Shown here one piece after another: positions 28,261 to 36,655 of a DNA stretch of 64,000 bases. Made by a program: the position numbers and the translations under genes. Numbering within the stretch: position 1 is the stretch's first letter; each line of letters starts with the position of its first letter. The notes under the pieces are model-generated. The model did no database searches, was not told the origin of the DNA, and was given only the letters and a program-made list of their open reading frames with translations. This stretch comes from Deltaproteobacteria bacterium HGW-Deltaproteobacteria-2. GTDB lineage: Bacteria > Desulfobacterota > Syntrophia > Syntrophales > Smithellaceae. Location of the stretch: contig PHBC01000002.1 in the NCBI GenBank assembly GCA_002840505.1, positions 392,317 through 456,316 on the forward strand. The letters are read 5' to 3'.

Positions 28261-28635
28261 TTGAAACTGAAAGACGTAAAAGAAATACTTGATGCCGAGA
28301 TCATAGTCGGTACGGAAAAATTGGATATGGAAGTCAAAACAGCTTTTGGGGCTGATTTGATGAGCGACGTTCTTGCTTTTGCAAAAGCCGGCAGTCTTTT
28401 GCTAACAGGTCTTACCAATAGCCAGGTAATCAGAATAGCCAATGTTATGGATATTGCCGCTATAATATTAGTTAGAGGGAAAAAACCTCCTATCGAAACA
28501 ATTAATCTAGCCAAAGAATTTAAAATTCCTGTCCTAACAACCAAGTATATTTTATTTGAAACTGCCGGCCGTCTTTATACTAAAGGCATAGTTGGTTGTC
28601 TGGAACAAGTTGAAGATCACCGTGCAAACAGCTGA
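28261..28635 (+). CDS. DRTGG-domain protein, copy 2
   Basis: The 124-residue protein is very similar to the gene just upstream. The blocks KLDMEV-TAFGADLMSDVLAF and KAGSLLLTGLTNSQVI are shared with one difference, which points to a recent tandem duplication. The TTG start follows GAGG by eight bases. Its 3' end overlaps the start of the HATPase gene, which suggests coupled translation. The role is inferred to be regulatory, together with the HATPase proteins and the hydrogenase-like subunits downstream. Confidence 0.75.
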   Translation: MKLKDVKEILDAEIIVGTEKLDMEVKTAFGADLMSDVLAFAKAGSLLLTGLTNSQVIRIANVMDIAAIILVRGKKPPIETINLAKEFKIPVLTTKYILFETAGRLYTKGIVGCLEQVEDHRANS

Positions 28636-29065
28636 AAGTGAAAATCATTCATATAAGAATAGTTTTGATGTTGAAGGTGGTAATTTTGATAATGCAGGAT
28701 CGGTTTCCACGCAAATAAAATCTATTCTCAAAAACATTGGTTTACCTAATAACATAATCAGGAAAGCAGCCATTGCCTGTTATGAATCAGAAATTAACAT
28801 CGTATCTTATGCCCGGAAAGGGATTATCAATCTGACTGTCACTCCCAAGACTGTCGAATTTGATATCATCGATGAAGGACCCGGAATACCCGACATTGAA
28901 TTAGCAATGGAGCAAGGTTATTCTACCGCAGACCGACAGATAAGAGAGATGGGATTTGGCGCCGGTATGGGACTTTATAATATCAAATGTTCTTCTGACA
29001 TATTCAACCTTTCGTCGGAAGTAGATAAAGGAACTTTTCTGAAAATAATTATTAATATCTCTTAA
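28610..29065 (+). CDS. Anti-sigma-factor-type HATPase (RsbW-like)
   Basis: This is a single GHKL ATPase domain of about 150 residues. The N-box-like helix is AAIACYESEINIVSYA, the G1 box is IIDEGPGIPDIE, and the G2 region is MGFGAGMGLYNIKCSSD. The fold is that of RsbW/SpoIIAB serine kinases, with no HisKA domain. The start is uncertain: TTG 28,610, GTG 28,622 or TTG 28,592 are in frame, all overlapping the previous gene. In hydrogenase operons such proteins pair with DRTGG and [2Fe-2S] proteins. A direct target cannot be seen. Confidence 0.75.
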   Translation: MKITVQTAESENHSYKNSFDVEGGNFDNAGSVSTQIKSILKNIGLPNNIIRKAAIACYESEINIVSYARKGIINLTVTPKTVEFDIIDEGPGIPDIELAMEQGYSTADRQIREMGFGAGMGLYNIKCSSDIFNLSSEVDKGTFLKIIINIS

Positions 29066-29082
29066 CTCATCAAGGATTTACT

Positions 29083-29424
29083 ATGAACGTCGAAACTATC
29101 GTTAAAGAATTAAATTTAAAAGTGAGGTCTGTGTCAGACAAACTTAATAATAATGTCACAGGAGGTTATACGGGAGATCTTCTTAGCGATGTTATCGCAA
29201 ATTCTCACGAGGGAGATATCTGGATAACAAGGCAGGTACACCAGAATATTGTTGCCGTAGCAAGCCTGAAGGAACACGCATGTATTGTATTAACTAATTC
29301 CTGCGAACCAACTCAGGAAACTTTAGAAAAAGCAAATCAGGAAAAAATACCCATAATTGTTTCTGATTTGCCTGCCTTTGAGTTAACTGGCAAAATCTAT
29401 AATCTATTAGGGAAAAAAGATTAA
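29083..29424 (+). CDS. DRTGG-domain protein, copy 3 (diverged)
   Basis: The 113-residue protein has the same domain plan as the two DRTGG genes upstream: VRSVSDKLNNNVTGGYTGDLLSDVIANSHEGD, then HACIVLTNS, then IPIIVSDLPAFELTGKIY. It is clearly more diverged, so this copy is older than the tandem pair. It follows the HATPase gene after 17 bases and is followed by a strong terminator, so it closes this small operon. Confidence 0.75.
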   Translation: MNVETIVKELNLKVRSVSDKLNNNVTGGYTGDLLSDVIANSHEGDIWITRQVHQNIVAVASLKEHACIVLTNSCEPTQETLEKANQEKIPIIVSDLPAFELTGKIYNLLGKKD

Positions 29425-29441
29425 TTTACGGCAGCCACTTC

Positions 29442-29470
29442 AATGACCATGTGTTGGATGGTCATTTTTT
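29442..29470 (+). terminator. Terminator after the DRTGG operon
   Basis: AATGACCAT and ATGGTCATT form a perfect 9-bp stem over GTGTTGG, followed by four further T residues. Confidence 0.85.
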
Positions 29471-29694
29471 AACACCATTTCTCTTTCCTGGCTAACTTTG
29501 TTGTCAGCGTCGCAGACTTTCTCACCGTATGTATATTTCACAATTCCAGCGTATATTTTTTTGTCTCATTTTTGTTGTAACGCTGCCTTTTGTTCAACGG
29601 TGAGAAGAACGTATTAAAAAATTATATCTTAACCTTAATTGATATCGTCAAGGTGGCAATTTTTCTAAAAAGGTATAATTAACAGGAAGGACCC

Positions 29695-30435
29695 ATGCTG
29701 AAAGTTTTCAACTGTGATCTACACGTACACACTTGCCTTTCACCTTGTGCCGAACTTGATATGCACCCTATGCCGTTGGTAAAAAAAGCCTTGGAAACCG
29801 AGCTCAATATTATTGCCATTTGTGATCACAATTCTTCAGCAAATGTTCCTTATGTAATCAACGCCGCCCAGGGAAGCAATCTGAAAATACTGCCCGGTAT
29901 GGAAATCACAACAATTGAAGAAGTCCACCTGCTGGCCATATTTGATTCTGTTTCAAATCTTACGTTAATGCAAAATATTATTGATCAGCATCTTAAAGGA
30001 GAAAATAATGAAGATAGTTTTGGTGTTCAGGCTATAGTCAACGAAAAAGGCGAAGTGGAGGGCATAAATAATCAATTGCTGATCGGCGCAACTGACATAT
30101 CTCTGGATAAACTGATTGGTTATATACACCAATTTGAGGGATTAGCCATTGCCGCACATATAGACCGGGAAAGTTTTAGTGTTCTGAGTCAGCTTGGATT
30201 TATTGATGATAATTCCGGATTTGACGCTCTGGAAATAACACCTCGTACTGGTTTTGAACAGGCCAGAATTAAATATCCGGAACTCTTTAAATATTCATTT
30301 ATTATTTCCTCAGATTCTCATTTTGTTAAGGATATCGGATCGGCAATTACACGAATCATTCTACAGGAACCATCTGTTGCCGAATTAAAAATGGCTTTTA
30401 AAAAACAAAATGGCCGTTATGTGATGGAGCAATAA
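29695..30435 (+). CDS. PHP-domain metal-dependent phosphoesterase
   Basis: The 246-residue protein has the PHP signatures DLHVHTCLSPC at the N-terminus, ICDHNSS near residue 43 and GMEITTIEEVHLLAIF near residue 70. A further metal-ligand region is AIAAHIDRESF, and a final one is ISSDSHFVKDIG. The family hydrolyses phosphoesters, and such genes recur in [FeFe]-hydrogenase operons with unknown substrate. AGGAAGGA precedes the ATG, and TATAAT lies upstream at 29,674-29,679 without a convincing -35. Its stop overlaps the next ATG by one base. Confidence 0.85.
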   Translation: MLKVFNCDLHVHTCLSPCAELDMHPMPLVKKALETELNIIAICDHNSSANVPYVINAAQGSNLKILPGMEITTIEEVHLLAIFDSVSNLTLMQNIIDQHLKGENNEDSFGVQAIVNEKGEVEGINNQLLIGATDISLDKLIGYIHQFEGLAIAAHIDRESFSVLSQLGFIDDNSGFDALEITPRTGFEQARIKYPELFKYSFIISSDSHFVKDIGSAITRIILQEPSVAELKMAFKKQNGRYVMEQ

Positions 30436-30977
30436 TGATTGAGCTTTCCGCGCATATTCTGGATATTGCCGAAAACTCCGTTCGGGCGGGAGCCAAACTA
30501 ATTGAAATCAACATTAATGAAGACACAGCAAGCGATTCTCTTTCCATAGAAATTATCGATGATGGTCAGGGGATGAAACCGGAAGAAATAAAAAAGGCTT
30601 TAGATCCATTCTATACAACAAAAACCGTAAGGCGTGTAGGTTTAGGCCTTCCACTCCTTGCCGATGCTACCCAAAGATCAGGTGGTCATTTTAATCTGGA
30701 ATCTCAAGAAGGCAAAGGAACGACTGTTCAAGCATCTTTCGGCCTCAGTCACGTAGACCGACAACCTCTGGGAGATATTATCGGCACATTAATTATTCTT
30801 GTCGCCGGTAATTCAGATGTTGATTTTGTTTATAAACACAGGCGTGATGACCGGGAATTCGAACTGGACACTAGAATAATACGTAAAGAAATTAGCGACA
30901 TACCTATAAATCATCCTGAAATATTAAAATATATTCGGGGCGTTCTGGAAGAAGGTTTTGACGAAATAAAAAAATGA
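30435..30977 (+). CDS. HATPase-domain ATP-binding protein
   Basis: The 180-residue protein starts with LSAHILDIAENSVRAGA (N-box Asn), followed by the G1 box IEIIDDGQGMKPEEI. Next is the loop LDPFYTTKTVRRVGLGLPLLADATQRSGG, as in histidine-kinase ATPase domains, but there is no phospho-acceptor domain. The C-terminal part (about 125-180) is unusual: SDVDFVYKHRRDDREFELDTR. Proteins of this type lie between PHP and HydC genes in several anaerobes. Function is unknown, probably ATP-dependent regulation. A broken copy of its 3' end lies just downstream. Confidence 0.8.
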   Translation: MIELSAHILDIAENSVRAGAKLIEININEDTASDSLSIEIIDDGQGMKPEEIKKALDPFYTTKTVRRVGLGLPLLADATQRSGGHFNLESQEGKGTTVQASFGLSHVDRQPLGDIIGTLIILVAGNSDVDFVYKHRRDDREFELDTRIIRKEISDIPINHPEILKYIRGVLEEGFDEIKK

Positions 30978-31023
30978 AACAAAATTGCTCCTAAAATCGA
31001 AAAAAAAATTCAGAAACCAGCAA

Positions 31024-31172
31024 TCAGATGTTGATTTTATCTACAAACATTGATATATGACCGGCAGTCAAGGGACATTATTAAGATAATTACGAAAATC
31101 AAGAATGTGGCGATAAAACATTCTGAAAAATTAAAAGTATATCCGGGGTATTTTAGAAGGAGGTTTTTGTAC
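31024..31172 (+). pseudogene. Degenerate duplicate of the 3' end of the HATPase gene
   Basis: This intergenic stretch aligns with the last 165 or so bases of the upstream HATPase gene. TCAGATGTTGATTTT is identical, and there are further matches TATGACCGG, CATTCTGAAAAATTAAAA and GGGGTATTTTAGAAGGAGG. The translation would give SDVDFIYKH followed by stops and, in another frame, KYIRGILEGGF. It is a decayed partial tandem duplication. Its last part supplies an AGGAGG sequence, but the next gene has its own ribosome-binding site. Confidence 0.75.
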
Positions 31173-31220
31173 GACAAAGCTTGAAGCTTAAATAGCCCCA
31201 AAAGATCGAGGAGGAATTTG

Positions 31221-31715
31221 ATGAAAGCTGAAGACACAGAGTTATTAAAAGATTTTTCAAAAGAACAAGTAAAAAAGCTAAACAGCATTATTGAAAAATT
31301 TAAAGGTAAGCCGGGCGGGTTAATTCCGGTACTGGAAGAAGCGCAAGTCGTTTTGGAATATCTTCCTATATCCGTTCAGAAAAAAATTGCAACCGGGTTG
31401 AATCTGCCGCTGAGCCGTGTTTACGGCGTTGTTACCTTTTACTCATTTTTCACAATGACCCCGCGAGGCAAGCACACTGTTCGTGTTTGTCTGGGCACAG
31501 CCTGCTATGTACGTGGCGGCAAGGCAATCTATGAAAAATTAGAAAAAGAGTTTGGAATAACTGAAGGAGAAACGACACCTGATCGCATGTTTACGCTGGA
31601 AACTGTAAGATGTTTGGGAGCTTGCGGACTGGGTCCTGTCGTTGTAGTGGATGAAGATGTCCATGGCCGGGTAAAGCCGGGGAAAATTAAAGAAATTTTA
31701 AGTCAATACAATTAA
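31221..31715 (+). CDS. NuoE/HydC-like [2Fe-2S] subunit
   Basis: The 164-residue thioredoxin-like protein has the two cysteine pairs of the complex I 24-kDa family: VCLGTACYVRG and, later, VRCLGACGLGPVVVV. The N-terminal helical part includes GGLIPVLEEAQVVLEYLP. It carries a [2Fe-2S] cluster and passes electrons between NADH/FMN in the NuoF-like partner and other centres. ATG 31,221 is preceded by GAGGAGG. It is the first of three tightly linked redox genes, as HydC is in bifurcating hydrogenases. Confidence 0.9.
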   Translation: MKAEDTELLKDFSKEQVKKLNSIIEKFKGKPGGLIPVLEEAQVVLEYLPISVQKKIATGLNLPLSRVYGVVTFYSFFTMTPRGKHTVRVCLGTACYVRGGKAIYEKLEKEFGITEGETTPDRMFTLETVRCLGACGLGPVVVVDEDVHGRVKPGKIKEILSQYN

Positions 31716-31749
31716 AGAAATTTCTATATAATAAAATGGAGGGAAACCG

Positions 31750-32133
31750 ATGGCGAAATTAACTATTGATGATTTAAAAAAGATTAAAACAAAAGTACAC
31801 AAAGAAATGTCTCTGCGTGATGGCGTACGTCGCGTCAAAATAACTGTTCACATGGGAACATGCGGTATCGCTTCGGGAGCAAAAGAAGTTATGGATACTC
31901 TTCTTCAGGAAATTGAAACCGCCAAGGTAAATGATGTTGTCGTTACAACATCCGGATGCATGGGACTCTGCAGCCGCGAGCCTTTAGTTACTGTTGAGGT
32001 ATTAAATCAGGAACCCATAAAATATGAATATATGAATACCAACAAAATGAGACAGGTTTTCAAAAAACATGTTCTTGACGGAGAAATTCAGACGCCTTTT
32101 GTTCTGGCTAAAGGCTCTGAAGTAACAAAATAA
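31750..32133 (+). CDS. Thioredoxin-like [2Fe-2S] ferredoxin (HndB-like)
   Basis: The 127-residue protein has the cysteine pattern MGTCGIASGAKEV...TSGCMGLCSREPLVTVEV of thioredoxin-like ferredoxins found between HydC-like and HydB-like genes (HndB in Desulfovibrio NADP-reducing hydrogenase). It probably adds a [2Fe-2S] centre to the complex. GGAGGG precedes the ATG. Confidence 0.85.
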   Translation: MAKLTIDDLKKIKTKVHKEMSLRDGVRRVKITVHMGTCGIASGAKEVMDTLLQEIETAKVNDVVVTTSGCMGLCSREPLVTVEVLNQEPIKYEYMNTNKMRQVFKKHVLDGEIQTPFVLAKGSEVTK

Positions 32134-32195
32134 ATTTATCGCCTGTCATGCACTGCCAAAAAGCATGATAATTTCCTAAGGAGGATATTGGCTAA

Positions 32196-35100
32196 ATGAA
32201 GGTTTTTCGTTCACACTTATTAATTTGCGGAGGCACAGGTTGTCAATCTTCCGGCAGTCTCGCCGTTAAAGAAGCTTTATTAGAAGAAATTGAAAAAAGA
32301 AAATTAGTAGAAGAAATAAAAGTCGTCGAAACCGGCTGTAACGGTTTCTGCGCCTTGGGCCCGATAATGGTAGCTTATCCAGAGGGTGTAATTTACGTTG
32401 AGTTAAAGCCGGCGGACATCCCGGAACTGGTTGAAGAGCATCTGATTAAGGGAAGAATAGTAAAAAGATTATTATACCACGAACCCGGCACAGATAAAAT
32501 AATTCCCACTATGCAGGAAATTCCCTTCTTCGCTCTTCAGGAATTACGCGTATTGAAAAACCGTGGTCTTATTGATCCGGAAAGGATTGAAGAATATATC
32601 GCTCGCGATGGTTATGCCGGTATGGCTAAGGCACTTACAGAAATGACGCCCGAGCAAATCGTTAAAGAAATGCTCGATTCAGGTTTGCGCGGCCGGGGTG
32701 GAGCTGGATTCCCCACCGGTTTGAAATGGAAATTTGCCGCCCAGTCCAAAGGCGATGTAAAATATGTTTTATGTAACGCTGATGAAGGCGACCCGGGTGC
32801 GTTCATGGATCGAAGTGTCCTGGAAGCGGATCCGCACGCCGTCCTGGAAGGAATGGTCATTGCGGCCAAAGCCATCGGTTCTTCTCATGGTTACATTTAC
32901 TGCCGCGCTGAATATCCCCTGGCAATTCATCGTTTAAATATCGCCATTGCCCAGGCTAAAGACGCCGGTTTGCTGGGTAAAAACATTTTAGGCACCGGTT
33001 TTAATTTTGATCTGGAAATTTATCAGGGTGCAGGCGCATTCGTCTGCGGTGAAGAAACAGCCCTGATGACCTCGATTGAAGGAAAAAGAGGCATGCCCCG
33101 TCCGAGACCACCCTTCCCTGCTGTGGCCGGTCTTTGGCAAAAACCCAGCATCCTGAATAACGTGGAAACTCTGGCCAATGTCGGACAGATCATGTTGAAA
33201 GGCGCAGCCTGGTACGCATCCATCGGAACAGAGAAGAGTAAGGGAACAAAAGTTTTCGCTCTTACCGGTGATGTTAACAACGTCGGCTTGGTTGAAGTTC
33301 CCATGGGAACTAAACTGGGTACTATCGTTCACGACATCGGCGGTGGCATCCCCAATGGCAAAAAATTTAAAGCAGCTCAACTGGGCGGTCCATCCGGCGG
33401 CTGTATTCCCATTCAGCACTTGAACGCTGCCGTTGATTACGAGAAAGTTGCCGAACTTGGCGCTATCATGGGTTCCGGCGGATTGATTGTTATGAATGAA
33501 GACAAGTGCGCCGTCGATATGGCCCGGTTCTTCATGGATTTCTGCCAGGATGAATCCTGCGGTAAATGCACGCCCTGCCGTGAGGGAACAAAACGCATGC
33601 TGGATATATTAACCAACATCACTCAGGGCAAAGGAAAAGAAGGAGACATCGAACTGCTGGAAGAAATGGCGGGAGTAATCAAAAACGCGGCTCTTTGCGG
33701 ACTGGGGCAAACCGCTCCCAATCCCGTTTTGAGCACCATCCGTTATTTTCGCAAGGAATATGAGGAACACATCCGTGATCATCGCTGCCGTGCCGCTGTA
33801 TGTTCGGCAATGTTTAAATCTCCCTGTCAGCACACTTGCCCGATTGAAATGGATATTCCTTCCTATGTCGCACTGGTTAGAGCGGAAAGATTTGACGACG
33901 CGTATAAAATACTTTTGCAGAGCAATCCCTTCCCCTCTGTCTGCGGAAGAGTCTGCGATCACAAATGTCAGAGCAAATGCCGCCGCGGCAATATGGATGA
34001 ACCCATTGCCATTAAATTCCTGAAGCGTTTTATCACCGATAACGCACCGCGTCCGAAGATTGAAGCCGTACCTGTCACCCGCAAAGAAAAAATAGCCGTT
34101 GTCGGCGCCGGTCCCTCAGGATTGACTGCCGCGCGTGACCTGGCTCTTCGCGGTTACAAAGTGACCGTTTTCGAAGAATTACCCAAAGCCGGCGGTATGC
34201 TTTATTGGGGCATCCCCTCCTATCGTCTGCCGCGCAATATCCTCGATAAAGAAATTGACGATATTCGTAAATTGGGCGTGGAAATCAAGTTGAAAACTCG
34301 CGTTGGCAAAGATATTACTTTTGCCAAACTGCAAAAAGATTTCAATTATATCTATCTGGCCACCGGTGCCCACAAGAGTCAGAAGATGGGCGTGGATGGC
34401 GAAGATATGAAGAACGTTTATGGGGGCGTGGAATTTCTGCGCGATTTTAACGCCAATGAAGGCAAATGGCTGAAAGGCGAAAAAACTCTGGGCAAGAAAG
34501 TGGCCGTCATCGGCGGCGGTAATTCCGCCATCGACGCCGCCCGCATTGCCGCACGTCTTGGCGCGAACGTCACCATTCTTTATCGCCGGTTGAAGCAGGA
34601 TATGCCCGCGGCCGAAGAAGAAATTAAAGCCGCCGAAGAAGAAGGAATCAAGATTGAATTTCTGGTCGCTCCTTTGAAAATCGAAGGAACAAAAGGAAAG
34701 GTCAGTTCTATCACCTGCCAGCGGATGAAACTGGGCGATTTCGATAACAGCGGCCGCAAGAGACCTGTCGCTGTTGCCGGTTCTGAATTCACTATGAGCG
34801 TGGACGCCGTCGTCGCCGCTATCGGTCAGGTTCCCGATATGAGTTTTGTCGATAAGAAATCCGGTATTGAGATCAACAAGTGGGATTGTTACAACGTCGG
34901 CAAAGGCTATCAGTCACGCACTGATAATCCCCGTTATTTCGCCGGCGGCGACGCCGTAACCGGTCCGGATACAGTCATTGCCGCTATCGGCGCCGGACAT
35001 CAGGCTGCCGATGATATCGACGCGGCCATTCGCAAGGCCAATGGTGAACCCGCTTATGAAAAACCGGCTCTGGAAAAAATCGATGTTCCTTTAATCATCG

Positions 35101-35252
35101 ACGAAGAGAGCATCGAAGCTCCTCAAATGGCAATGCCGGAAATGTCTGCATCCAGACGCAAAAAGACTTTCGAGGAAGTGGAGCTGGGATTCAAGAAAGC
35201 AGACGCCATTAAAGAAGCATGCCGCTGCCTGCGCTGCGACGCATCTGTTTGA
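32196..35252 (+). CDS. NuoF/HydB-like flavoprotein fused to a GltD/NfnB-like NAD(P) oxidoreductase
   Basis: This 1018-residue fusion has three parts. Residues 1-95 are a thioredoxin-like [2Fe-2S] domain (C11, C16, C48, C52). Residues about 110-560 are NuoF/HydB-like: GRGGAGFPTGLKW at 166-178 for NADH/FMN, NADEGDPGAFMDR, and the [4Fe-4S] motif CGKCTPC near 453 with a later Cys in LCGLGQ. Residues about 570-1018 resemble the glutamate synthase small subunit/NfnB: Cys-rich N-terminus CQHTCP...CGRVCDHKCQSKC, FAD motif VVGAGPSGLTAARDLA near 634 and NAD(P) motif VAVIGGGNSAIDAARIA near 768. This implies electron transfer involving NADH and possibly NADPH through several Fe-S clusters. No HydA catalytic subunit follows; a terminator does. 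Confidence 0.9.
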   Translation: MKVFRSHLLICGGTGCQSSGSLAVKEALLEEIEKRKLVEEIKVVETGCNGFCALGPIMVAYPEGVIYVELKPADIPELVEEHLIKGRIVKRLLYHEPGTDKIIPTMQEIPFFALQELRVLKNRGLIDPERIEEYIARDGYAGMAKALTEMTPEQIVKEMLDSGLRGRGGAGFPTGLKWKFAAQSKGDVKYVLCNADEGDPGAFMDRSVLEADPHAVLEGMVIAAKAIGSSHGYIYCRAEYPLAIHRLNIAIAQAKDAGLLGKNILGTGFNFDLEIYQGAGAFVCGEETALMTSIEGKRGMPRPRPPFPAVAGLWQKPSILNNVETLANVGQIMLKGAAWYASIGTEKSKGTKVFALTGDVNNVGLVEVPMGTKLGTIVHDIGGGIPNGKKFKAAQLGGPSGGCIPIQHLNAAVDYEKVAELGAIMGSGGLIVMNEDKCAVDMARFFMDFCQDESCGKCTPCREGTKRMLDILTNITQGKGKEGDIELLEEMAGVIKNAALCGLGQTAPNPVLSTIRYFRKEYEEHIRDHRCRAAVCSAMFKSPCQHTCPIEMDIPSYVALVRAERFDDAYKILLQSNPFPSVCGRVCDHKCQSKCRRGNMDEPIAIKFLKRFITDNAPRPKIEAVPVTRKEKIAVVGAGPSGLTAARDLALRGYKVTVFEELPKAGGMLYWGIPSYRLPRNILDKEIDDIRKLGVEIKLKTRVGKDITFAKLQKDFNYIYLATGAHKSQKMGVDGEDMKNVYGGVEFLRDFNANEGKWLKGEKTLGKKVAVIGGGNSAIDAARIAARLGANVTILYRRLKQDMPAAEEEIKAAEEEGIKIEFLVAPLKIEGTKGKVSSITCQRMKLGDFDNSGRKRPVAVAGSEFTMSVDAVVAAIGQVPDMSFVDKKSGIEINKWDCYNVGKGYQSRTDNPRYFAGGDAVTGPDTVIAAIGAGHQAADDIDAAIRKANGEPAYEKPALEKIDVPLIIDEESIEAPQMAMPEMSASRRKKTFEEVELGFKKADAIKEACRCLRCDASV

Positions 35253-35300
35253 TTTATGACTGTACAACGATAAAATACTAAAGTTACTCACATCAAGAAA

Positions 35301-35337
35301 AAAGAGGTTTGTTCTTACGGGACAAACCTCTTTTTTT
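35301..35337 (+). terminator. Terminator of the NuoE/NuoF-like operon
   Basis: AAAGAGGTTTGT and ACAAACCTCTTT form a perfect 12-bp stem over a 9-base loop and run into T residues. This ends the operon without a hydrogenase catalytic gene. Confidence 0.9.
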
Positions 35338-35340
35338 ATA

Positions 35341-35781
35341 AAAGAAAAACAATTGTTACTTACGAATTCAAATAATACTTCGTATGATCATCAGACGTAT
35401 CTCCCTATCAATTAACTGCTCTCGAATGCCCAGAGGCGAGCTACGGATAGATATATTAATGGGGCGGGATTATCCAGATGACTTGAAAAAATACAAACTG
35501 TTAATACACTGAAGTGCCCGCACGATTGATCTCCGGGAAATGCTCAACCGACGGCCTAAAGCACAGAAAGCTGGCGTTCCTTTAACCAATTATGGTGTTA
35601 CAATATCTTTTCTGCGGGGCATAACCTCATGTAGTCTTTTCCCCTTCCCTTCCTCACTTTGGACCTTCGAAAATAAAATAAAAATTAAAGATTCAGAACT
35701 ATTACCATTCATTACTTATGAAAATCAATTATTTATCTTCATAATAAAAAATCCTTGCTTTTTAATTTTTTTTAAGTAGAA
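35341..35781. other. Intergenic region with possible gene debris
   Basis: No convincing gene is present. GGGGCGGGATTA (about 35,461-35,472) and GATGACTTGAAAAA (about 35,477-35,490) also occur, in the opposite order, at the 3' end of the glycyl radical enzyme gene (about 39,993-40,054). This could be debris from a rearrangement or chance. A 79-codon frame at 35,540 has no ribosome-binding site and becomes Phe/Ile-rich. Confidence 0.35.
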
Positions 35782-35801
35782 TTGGTCCAATGGTAGTACC
35801 A
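35782..35801. promoter_or_regulatory. Probable operator of the FadR/GntR-type regulator
   Basis: TTGGTCCAA is directly followed by TGGTAGTACCA, a perfect TGGT-N3-ACCA palindrome of the kind bound by FadR-subfamily GntR regulators. It lies in the leader region of the regulator gene (135 bases upstream) in AT-rich DNA with TATATA at 35,803. Autoregulation is likely, and through the same transcript also control of the glycyl radical enzyme gene. Confidence 0.5.
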
Positions 35802-35933
35802 ATATATAAATTATCCAGTTGAAGCAGAAACTCTCAGAATTAATCAACCTCTTAATAAATACTACTCATTACTTCTCGTGGTGCTACATAAATATTTTTG
35901 ATTTTAAGTCATAGAATCTAATAAGGATCTCTT

Positions 35934-36638
35934 ATGGAAAATGATTTAATCCCTGTTGAAAAAATTAAAGTACCGGAACAAATCGCCGAAATGCTGTTAA
36001 AATACATTTTACAAGGTGGTGTAAGTCCCGGCGATAAATTGCCTCCGGAAAGAACATTGGCAACACAACTCAATGTAACAAGAGCAACCTTGCGCGAAGC
36101 TCTCAAAAAACTTGAGCAATTAAAACTGATTGTTATCCATCAGGGCAAAGGAATTATTGTTGAGGATTTTCATAATGCCTCCATAGATCTGATATTTTCT
36201 TTACTGGTAATAGATGGTGAAATCGACTTTAAAATTCTGGAAAATATTTTTGAAGCCAGGGAACTTTTTGCAACCGATGTGGCAAGACTGGCGGCAAAAA
36301 GATCAGAGAAAAAAGATATTGAACAGATGAAAATACTGATGGAAGAGCTGGTCAATACAACTGATCCGATAAAAATACACCTTTTGGATTTCGAATTTTT
36401 CCGACAGATGGCACTGGCCAGTAAAAACATTGTCTATATACTTCTGATGAATACTATTAAAACAATTTATGACAAACATCTGGACCTATTCCTGCCGTCA
36501 TCCACAAATCTAGATACATCTTTACAACAGGAAATATTGAAAGCTGTCATAAATGGAGATGAGGAAAAAGCGGCACAAAGCGCCAGAAAATTTCTACAAA
36601 GAGGGATGTCGTTACTTAAATCTCTCAATTCCACTTAA
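35934..36638 (+). CDS. FadR/GntR-family transcriptional regulator
   Basis: The 234-residue protein has an N-terminal winged helix-turn-helix (PGDKLPPERTLATQLNVTRATLREALKKLEQLKLI, about residues 30-65) and a C-terminal all-helical FCD ligand-binding domain (IFEARELFATDVARLAAKR... to the end). FCD members typically sense small carboxylates. It stands just upstream of the fused glycyl radical enzyme gene, separated by 89 bases that hold a hairpin, so control of that gene by its substrate or product is likely. AAGGA precedes the ATG. Confidence 0.88.
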   Translation: MENDLIPVEKIKVPEQIAEMLLKYILQGGVSPGDKLPPERTLATQLNVTRATLREALKKLEQLKLIVIHQGKGIIVEDFHNASIDLIFSLLVIDGEIDFKILENIFEARELFATDVARLAAKRSEKKDIEQMKILMEELVNTTDPIKIHLLDFEFFRQMALASKNIVYILLMNTIKTIYDKHLDLFLPSSTNLDTSLQQEILKAVINGDEEKAAQSARKFLQRGMSLLKSLNST

Positions 36639-36655
36639 GAACGGTTGAATAGTCA

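Noticed and set aside
29674..29679. TATAAT as promoter of the PHP gene
   Set aside because: No acceptable -35 sequence or extended -10 is present at 15-19 bases, so it was not listed as a promoter.
35540..35779. A 79-codon frame between the NuoF-like operon and the FadR regulator
   Set aside because: No Shine-Dalgarno sequence, no known domain, and a Phe/Ile-rich AT-driven C-terminus.
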